From Bacteroidales bacterium (GTDB taxonomy: Bacteria > Bacteroidota > Bacteroidia > Bacteroidales > F082), in contig JAFWRA010000026.1 in NCBI GenBank assembly GCA_017508895.1, positions 1 to 10,958 of the forward strand: DNA of 10,958 nt, written 5' to 3'. Both the position numbers and the translations under genes were made by a program. The notes beneath the pieces are model-generated. The model was not told the origin of the DNA. It did not search any database and was given only the letters and a program-made list of their open reading frames with translations. This document shows positions 7,201-10,958 of this stretch, in pieces (position 1 is the stretch's first letter; every line of letters begins with the position of its first letter).

Positions 7201-9755
7201 ATGTGTCAAACTACACCCAACATAGTGGAAATGTCATTGCAGGGACTGAATTAGACAAGGCCATTTCTGCCGACTCCTTCACCATCAATGGCGGCAGCAT
7301 CATTGCCACCAGTAATGACATCGGCATCTTTACCAACGGAGACATGACTATCAATGGTGGCAGCATCAATGCTACCTGTGGTGACTACGGCATCTTTACC
7401 AACGGAGACATGACCATCAATGGTGGCGTTGTCACCGCAAGCGTCAACCCTCCCTATGCACAATGGTGCGGCCTTTCAGGCAAAAACAACATTATCATCA
7501 ATGGCGGCACAGTGGAATCCGATGGCATTTACACCATAAATAACATCATACTCGGTTTTACGAAAGTCAGCGACCATATCCATGCCAACTACTACACGGC
7601 CAGAGACGGCACCGTCAGCGTCAAGAACGGGGAGGCATTCTATTACGAAAACGGCAATGATACGGTCGTCATCAGCGACATACTCACCAGCGAGGAGATT
7701 GCGGCCATTGGAGGCAAGACGCTGTGGCCTTACATCGGACCTTGTACCCCTCCCTACAATCTGGAGGTCACCGACATAGGACCCACCGAGGCCACCTTGC
7801 ACTGGACTGGCTATTCCGAGAGCTACTATGTGAGCTACTATTATAAGACCTTCTTCTTCGACAGTTTTGAAGAGGACCTCAGCCAATGGACCGTTTTCCA
7901 TGAAGGCGATCCCGAATCGTGGGAGTGGAGCATTGAAAACCCACACGATAACAGTACTGACTTGAATGCCCACAGCGGTTATTATGCTGCTGTATCCTAT
8001 GGCGATTATGACATTCATGCCGACAACTGGCTCATCACTCCCCAGATTCAGTTCCCCAACCAAACCACGTTGAAGTTCTGGATCATGCGTTCCACTTACG
8101 ATGATGCCCAAGACGAATATGAAGTGCGCCTTTCCACCACGGGCAACGCCATCTCAGACTTTACCACCATCTTGAAGGAAAAGGCTGCCGCCAACTCATA
8201 CTGGACTGAGGTTTCCATCGACCTGAGCGAATATGATGGACAGCAAGGCTATATCGCCATCCGTCATGACTACACTGACGGTTTCTTCATCATGGTTGAC
8301 GACTTCGGCATCTTCGGATGGTCTGAAGACATTGCCACCACCGATAATAGCCTCCTTATAGAAGATTTGCTGCCCGAGACCGAATACCAATGGCGTGTGC
8401 GAGGTGTCGATGCACAATGCGAAGTTGGTATTACCGAATGGAGCGAAATGAGTTTCTTCACCACACTTATTTCCTGCTATCCTGTCGACTTATTGAGTTA
8501 CGACAACTTGACCTCCTTCTCAGTCAACCTGAGCTGGGTCTTGGAAGACGAAACACAAACCGCTTGGCAGATTTGCCTCAATGGCGACGAGAGCAACCTC
8601 ATCGATGCAAACACCAACGAAGGCTTCCTCTTGGATGGCCTTGAGCCTAATGTGGAGTACACAGTGAAAGTGCGTGCCTACTGCGATGAAAACGACTACA
8701 GCAGTTGGAGCGATACAGTAACCTTCACCACACCCGAAGTCTGCTTCACTCCTAAAAACTTAGCCGCCAACAACATCACTGCAGTCTCTGCCGACCTCAG
8801 CTGGACTGGAAGAGAAGATGTGGAAAGCTACACGGTGAGATACAGAACAATGGCTGAACGCACTGGAGAATGGATAACAGAAACCACCAGTGAGACCGAG
8901 GCACAACTCACCGACCTCGATGGAGGCACCACGTATGAAGCCCAAGTGAGAAGCGACTGCAATCCAGATGGTTGGTGCAATATGATCACCTTCACCACGC
9001 TTGACGAAAACACCAAGGTCTTCGTCTTCGAGGGCGAATGGAGCGACGGAGACAATTGGGTGCCTGTTGGAGTTCCCACTATCGATAATGATGTCATCTT
9101 ACGCGCCGAAGCCAACGTCTTCGACGTTGCCGAGGCCAACTTCATCACCATCGACGACGCAGGTGCCCTCATTATCGAGGATGGCGGCCAGCTGAAGACC
9201 AACGCCGACGTCGAAGCCACCATGAAGAAGTTCGTCATCGGATACGGCATCGACTATGTGGAAACCGACAAAGGCTACTACCTCATGACACTTCCGACTG
9301 TCGCTCCCATCTCAGCCGCTGACGCTCTTCTCTTGACCGAAGAAAGCGATTACGACCTCTACAGTTGGGACAGAACCGCCACTGACGAAGAATGGCAGAA
9401 CAACCACAGCGGCATCGACTTGCAGAACGGCGTTGGCTTCCTCTATGCCAACCGCGACGACATAGAGATGCTCTTCACTGCCTCGCTCCGCAACAGCAGC
9501 GAACCCGTCGTAGTAACTCCTTCCTACGATGAAGCGGAGTACGGTGGCTGGAACCTCTGCGGCAACCCATTCCCATGCGAGGCCTACATCACCACCGAGG
9601 CCGAAGGCATGACCTTCTACCGCCTAGTCGACAACCAATTGGAGCTTTTCGAAGGTGCCATCTCCCCTATGGAAGGCTTCTTCGTTAAGGCAACGGCTGC
9701 CAACCAGACTTTCACCATCAGCAGAGAAGCCCCTGCCAAACACGTTCAGCCATAG
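4215..9755 (+). CDS. giant secreted multidomain surface protein (GLUG-like / cleaved adhesin / fibronectin III)
   Basis: The protein has 1846 residues. A Sec signal peptide (1-22, ending AKA before Q23) is followed by two beta-helical GLUG-like units (about 30-295 and 297-535) with recurring GGFVG and TNCxF elements. An InlB/Listeria-Bacteroides-type repeat follows (about 541-616). Two homologous beta-rich units come next (618-869 and 870-1176), each opening YxDGDG...C(S)xYTVLTG...GWYVV and ending in a GGKxL motif. C1177 starts a fibronectin III domain that is interrupted at about 1213-1369 by a cleaved-adhesin/gingipain-type domain (FDSFEEDLSQWTV...NWLITPQI...VDDFGIFG) and resumes to about 1418. 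Two more fibronectin III domains follow (1421-1509 and 1510-1595). The C-terminal region (1600-1846) contains WNLCGNPFPC and ISPMEGFFVKA, typical of long Bacteroidales surface proteins. These modules suggest adhesion or carbohydrate binding outside the cell; the ligand is unknown. No catalytic domain is seen. The protein ends at AKHVQP without a recognisable type IX sorting or usual terminal domain. Confidence 0.93.
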   Translation: MKKLFLILSILLALLTIGQAKAQGLTGSGTTDDPYLISSNADWTSFAQSVTNGMTYAGQTVKLTADITATVMAGSHTNETNYHAFSGIFDGDGHTITLDLSGGGEGIALFSDLNGATLKNLKAQGSVTTNDRRPATFAIIVFGNSTISNCWSTVAVSSTRTSDWVDGGGFVGRVSSNATLNMTDCAFHGTVTFAPGATSGGGMIGFTQTNATVNLTNCLYSPSALTLNVNQYNPRIFVSGNVTGNLTNCYYNAVAAASVLENQGIDASGMTNEALAAALGEGWHVYNDLVVPFLGEYYISSPTEWNTFAQSVTNGKTYAGQIVKLTNNISVSTMVGVEDKCFAGTFNGQNHTITLNMTANGQYTSLFCFADGATFQNLKVDGTINTSRKFCASFVGAIVYNGCTFTNCVSDVTINSTINGDGTHGGFVGYAAWGDNTFEGCAFTGKLLGASTTNVGGFVGFTESRATVSFTNCVFHPQQVTMSGNGSQTFARWRSGNSSSVIIGDNCYYSQTLGAAQGKQMLNITAGDYVTAALSGSATTYERSGISAYAVGIVFDSILYAGDGETVSLNLGCTPPSGYSFNGFIASAGTLNGTGNPYTLNMPNENVTIQAVLVNNSIEYIDGDGNTHTCSNYTVLTGNEAILHGGWYVVNDDITYNRALTLTDDVNLILCNGNTMTVSTINGSRNLGNGSLIVYGQNLNSDVAGTLNAGSTRYPQFNSRHTTSTHNGGINVINYTQHSGNVVASNNSSHGDALYANHFTMNGGTIIIPNNRYERNTYSGLFVNGNLVINGGKVEAPSIHAYDDITLGYTNTDDYILAGHYESEVGTIAVKSGQALYYEDDWGENVIVSGILDEDQIDAIGGKALRPHFVNYMDGDGEMHYCSDYTVLTGEETTLTEGWYVVDDDITYNGILYLNGDVTLILGNSKTMTIGTNDIGNGGILQSSNNNDTGNLTVYGQSLSPDEAGTLNATHNRFPQFESDFNVITATPTGRWRAINVSNYTQHSGNVIAGTELDKAISADSFTINGGSIIATSNDIGIFTNGDMTINGGSINATCGDYGIFTNGDMTINGGVVTASVNPPYAQWCGLSGKNNIIINGGTVESDGIYTINNIILGFTKVSDHIHANYYTARDGTVSVKNGEAFYYENGNDTVVISDILTSEEIAAIGGKTLWPYIGPCTPPYNLEVTDIGPTEATLHWTGYSESYYVSYYYKTFFFDSFEEDLSQWTVFHEGDPESWEWSIENPHDNSTDLNAHSGYYAAVSYGDYDIHADNWLITPQIQFPNQTTLKFWIMRSTYDDAQDEYEVRLSTTGNAISDFTTILKEKAAANSYWTEVSIDLSEYDGQQGYIAIRHDYTDGFFIMVDDFGIFGWSEDIATTDNSLLIEDLLPETEYQWRVRGVDAQCEVGITEWSEMSFFTTLISCYPVDLLSYDNLTSFSVNLSWVLEDETQTAWQICLNGDESNLIDANTNEGFLLDGLEPNVEYTVKVRAYCDENDYSSWSDTVTFTTPEVCFTPKNLAANNITAVSADLSWTGREDVESYTVRYRTMAERTGEWITETTSETEAQLTDLDGGTTYEAQVRSDCNPDGWCNMITFTTLDENTKVFVFEGEWSDGDNWVPVGVPTIDNDVILRAEANVFDVAEANFITIDDAGALIIEDGGQLKTNADVEATMKKFVIGYGIDYVETDKGYYLMTLPTVAPISAADALLLTEESDYDLYSWDRTATDEEWQNNHSGIDLQNGVGFLYANRDDIEMLFTASLRNSSEPVVVTPSYDEAEYGGWNLCGNPFPCEAYITTEAEGMTFYRLVDNQLELFEGAISPMEGFFVKATAANQTFTISREAPAKHVQP
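4350..5192 (+). repeat. 57-bp direct repeat marking duplicated GLUG-like units
   Basis: Positions 4350-4406 and 5136-5192 match at 50 of 57 bases without gaps. They encode FAQSVTNG(M/K)TYAGQ(T/I)VKLT in both units. The offset is 786 bp (262 codons), so the whole N-terminal unit was duplicated in frame. The rest of the two units is more diverged. Confidence 0.85.
6066..7742 (+). repeat. two large homologous units inside the surface protein
   Basis: Residues 618-869 and 870-1176 are tandem copies of one beta-rich module. Both contain YTVLTG, GWYVVxDDITYN, LILxN, NYTQHSGNV, AxxGTxxVKxGxAxYYE and AIGGKxL in the same order. The second is about 55 residues longer, partly because it carries an extra 22-residue short repeat (nucleotides 7323-7427). 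Confidence 0.85.
7323..7427 (+). repeat. 66-bp tandem repeat (22 residues) in the beta-helical region
   Basis: Positions 7323-7361 and 7389-7427 are identical at 38 of 39 bases. Both encode GIFTNGDMTINGG, and the period is 66 bp. The near identity indicates a recent in-frame duplication adding one turn or so of a beta-helix. A weaker related copy (TINGGSI) precedes it near 7280. Confidence 0.85.
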
Positions 9756-9758
9756 CAG

Positions 9759-9938
9759 TTAGAACGTGACAGTTTGTAATGAGTCGAGGACGCTGGAGTG
9801 TTCAGACACGTCCAGTTCCTCGACTACCTCAACAGCCATAATCCCGAAGGCCTCAGCAATGCGCTGTTGAAGCTCTTCAATGTGCTTAACACGGGATCAA
9901 GATGTATCAGAAATTGGTGAAACAGCAGTAAAAACCAT
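9759..9938 (-). pseudogene. possible small minus-strand gene interrupted by an in-frame TGA
   Basis: On the minus strand an ATG at 9936-9938 opens MVFTAVSPISDTS and meets TGA at 9897-9899. The same frame continues SRVKHIEELQQRIAEAFGIM, then AVEVVEELDVSEHSSVLDS, to TAA at 9759-9761. The second part has the charged helical look of real protein. A minus-strand -7 box (9987-9994) lies about 50 bp upstream. I do not recognise a family. The plus strand is also open across most of this stretch (9783-9915), and half the region is a hairpin, so this may be noncoding. Treat it as a candidate only. Confidence 0.3.
9783..9824. terminator. strong hairpin downstream of the surface-protein gene
   Basis: GTCGAGGA (9783-9790) pairs with TCCTCGAC (9817-9824), CTGGA (9793-9797) with TCCAG (9811-9815), and GTGT with ACAC around a TCAG loop. 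That makes a 42-nt stem-loop with about 17 paired positions and only small bulges. It starts 27 nt after the stop codon. There is no T tract, so it may be an mRNA 3'-end stabiliser or an atypical terminator. Confidence 0.5.
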
Positions 9939-9957
9939 ATTTTTTTGCTTCTGCTGT
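9922..9957. repeat. inverted repeat upstream of the Fe-S protein gene
   Basis: ACAGCAG (9922-9928) and CTGCTGT (9951-9957) are perfect 7-bp inverted copies separated by 22 bases that include a T7 run. This could be a weak stem in the leader or a binding site. No function can be assigned. Confidence 0.3.
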
Positions 9958-9986
9958 AACAAAATCCGCTCTTCTCCGTATTACTG

Positions 9987-9994
9987 CAAAAGTA
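9987..9994 (-). promoter_or_regulatory. minus-strand -7 box upstream of the Fe-S protein gene
   Basis: On the minus strand this reads TACTTTTG followed by CAG, a full match to TAnnTTTG. It points away from the Fe-S gene and toward the possible broken small gene at 9759-9938. The position immediately before the Fe-S start codon is odd for the plus-strand gene. No -33 element was identified. Confidence 0.35.
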
Positions 9995-9999
9995 ACCTG

Positions 10000-10818
10000 A
10001 TGAAAAACTACAAAACCCATATCATCCTGTTTGCCGTATTCGAGATCATCGCCGTATCACTTTGGCTGGCAACAGGCAGTTTGTTCTATTTGCTCAACTT
10101 CAGCTATATCGGCACCATCATCGGTGTCGGACTGGCCTTGTCAAAGGCGGGATGGAAATATGCCAGAGAATTCATCCAGTTTGGCGTAGGCGCCTATATG
10201 CTGGTCTTTCTCGGACTGATATGCAGGGAAAACATGCAGATCGAGGGCTTTTGGTATTACTTGTTCTCCGGTGTGGTGGGCGCAGGTGTGCTCCACTATC
10301 TCATCGCCAAGATCTTCGGGCCTCTCCTCTTCGGGCGCGGCTGGTGCGGCTATGCCTGTTGGACCGCCATGATCCTTGACCTCCTCCCCTACAAACAACC
10401 ACAAGGTCCGAGAAAAAAGATTGGATTCATCCGTTACATCGTGTTCGCGCTGTCGCTAATCCTCGTCCTCCTGCTGTTCCATTTCGACAAAGCCAACAAG
10501 CACACCCTATTCATGCTGTTTCTCATCGGCAACCTGGTCTATTATGTGGCGGGCATTCTCCTTGCCGTTGTGTTCAAGGACAACCGCGCTTTCTGCAAAT
10601 ACATCTGTCCCGTCACGGTCTTCCTCAAACCGATGAGCTACTTCTCCTTGCTGCGCATCCATTGCGACGAGAGCAAATGCATACAGTGTGGCAAATGCTT
10701 GAAAGAGTGCCCAATGGAAGTGGAAGTGAACAACGACTCACGCAAACGAAAAAACGCCACCGAGTGCATCCTCTGCCATAAATGCACCAAGGAATGCCCT
10801 GTGAAAGCACTGAAATAA
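10000..10818 (+). CDS. NapH/CcoG-like membrane protein with two 4Fe-4S clusters
   Basis: The 272-residue protein starts MKNYKTHIILF. It has about six hydrophobic segments (roughly 8-32, 34-48, 60-75, 83-105, 144-162 and 170-192). Two conserved cysteine pairs lie at membrane edges: GWC116GYAC120W and C199KYIC203P, the NapH/NosR/CcoG-type signature. The C-terminus has two classical ferredoxin motifs, CIQCGKCLKECP (227-238) and CILCHKCTKECP (256-267). Such proteins pass electrons between the membrane and a soluble partner. The partner is not visible here, so the pathway is unknown. An in-frame ATG at 9880 would add 40 residues, but that stretch is cysteine-rich, not family-like, and overlaps noncoding repeats, so the start at 10000 is preferred. 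The gene is preceded by the hairpin and repeat region, so it is probably not co-transcribed with the surface protein. Confidence 0.9.
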   Translation: MKNYKTHIILFAVFEIIAVSLWLATGSLFYLLNFSYIGTIIGVGLALSKAGWKYAREFIQFGVGAYMLVFLGLICRENMQIEGFWYYLFSGVVGAGVLHYLIAKIFGPLLFGRGWCGYACWTAMILDLLPYKQPQGPRKKIGFIRYIVFALSLILVLLLFHFDKANKHTLFMLFLIGNLVYYVAGILLAVVFKDNRAFCKYICPVTVFLKPMSYFSLLRIHCDESKCIQCGKCLKECPMEVEVNNDSRKRKNATECILCHKCTKECPVKALK

Positions 10819-10836
10819 AGATTTGATATTTTTCCT

Positions 10837-10844
10837 TATTTTTG
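10837..10844 (+). promoter_or_regulatory. -7 box ahead of the partial last gene
   Basis: TATTTTTG followed by CAGC fits TAnnTTTG and the frequent TTTGCAG extension seen at higB. It lies 18 bp after the Fe-S gene stop and 66 bp before the ATG at 10911. No TTTG is found at proper -33 spacing. Confidence 0.5.
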
Positions 10845-10910
10845 CAGCCGCTTATCAGAAGGAGTCGCCGAGATAGTCTTGCAGCCCTCGTTTAAGCTTC
10901 AGGATATGAA

Positions 10911-10958
10911 ATGAACAGCCTTCCTTCCAGAACCAAAGCCCTGATCGGTGTCAGTTTC
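10911..10958 (+). CDS. start of a further gene (5' part only)
   Basis: The ATG at 10911 opens MNSLPSRTKALIGVSF and stays open to the window edge. AGGA at 10901-10904 gives a plausible ribosome binding site, and a -7 box lies upstream. An overlapping ATG at 10906 stops after two codons. The end of the visible part looks like the beginning of a hydrophobic segment. No family can be named. Confidence 0.5.
   Translation, partial: MNSLPSRTKALIGVSF

Noticed and set aside
7279..7440. Short tandem repeats considered as a CRISPR-like array
   Set aside because: The period is a multiple of three, the repeats are in frame in a beta-helix protein, and there are no unique spacers or cas genes.
9756..9918. 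Plus-strand continuation after the surface-protein stop (VEDAGVFRHVQFLDYLN...)
   Set aside because: Separated from the protein by three in-frame stops, no start codon, and no resemblance to the expected terminal domain.
9880..9999. 40-residue N-terminal extension of the Fe-S protein
   Set aside because: The added segment is cysteine-rich and unlike the family, overlaps an inverted repeat, and removes the normal position of the first membrane helix.

Overview
The window looks like chromosomal DNA of a Bacteroidales bacterium, Prevotella/Bacteroides-like at roughly 50% GC. The evidence is the repeated Bacteroidetes sigma-ABfr -7 box (TAnnTTTG, usually TATCTTTG) ahead of start codons, weak or absent Shine-Dalgarno sequences, a SusC-size TonB-dependent receptor, and a very long secreted protein built from GLUG-like, gingipain-type 'cleaved adhesin' and fibronectin III modules. 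The species cannot be fixed from the sequence.

Layout. (1) 1-836: the possible tail of an upstream gene, then an AT-richer higB-higA toxin-antitoxin operon. Its promoter overlaps a 26-bp near-perfect palindrome, the likely autoregulatory operator. (2) 864-3862, minus strand: a 104-residue secreted or membrane-anchored protein with HxH and CxxC motifs, then a TonB-dependent receptor resembling ZnuD-type metal receptors, then a methyltransferase that has lost its N-terminal third, cut 5 bp after the receptor stop codon. A nested inverted repeat lies between the small protein and the receptor. (3) 3950-4119, plus strand: a remnant of a ZIP-family metal transporter, with its N-terminus joined out of frame to an internal segment. 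With the receptor and the CxxC protein it suggests a former zinc or other metal uptake locus. (4) 4215-9755: one 1846-residue secreted multidomain surface protein with internal duplications, an adhesin domain inserted inside a fibronectin III domain, and an end that lacks a recognisable C-terminal sorting domain. (5) 9756-9999: a strong hairpin and a possible broken minus-strand small gene with its own -7 box. (6) 10000-10818: a NapH-like membrane protein with two 4Fe-4S clusters. (7) 10911-end: the start of another gene.

The intact genes describe a cell-envelope region: metal or ligand uptake across the outer membrane, a surface adhesin or glycan-binding protein, and a membrane redox protein, flanked by a toxin-antitoxin module. 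Three or four genes here are visibly truncated or internally deleted, so the region looks like a deletion-prone or mosaic accessory segment. I found no tRNA, rRNA, CRISPR array, transposase or integrase.
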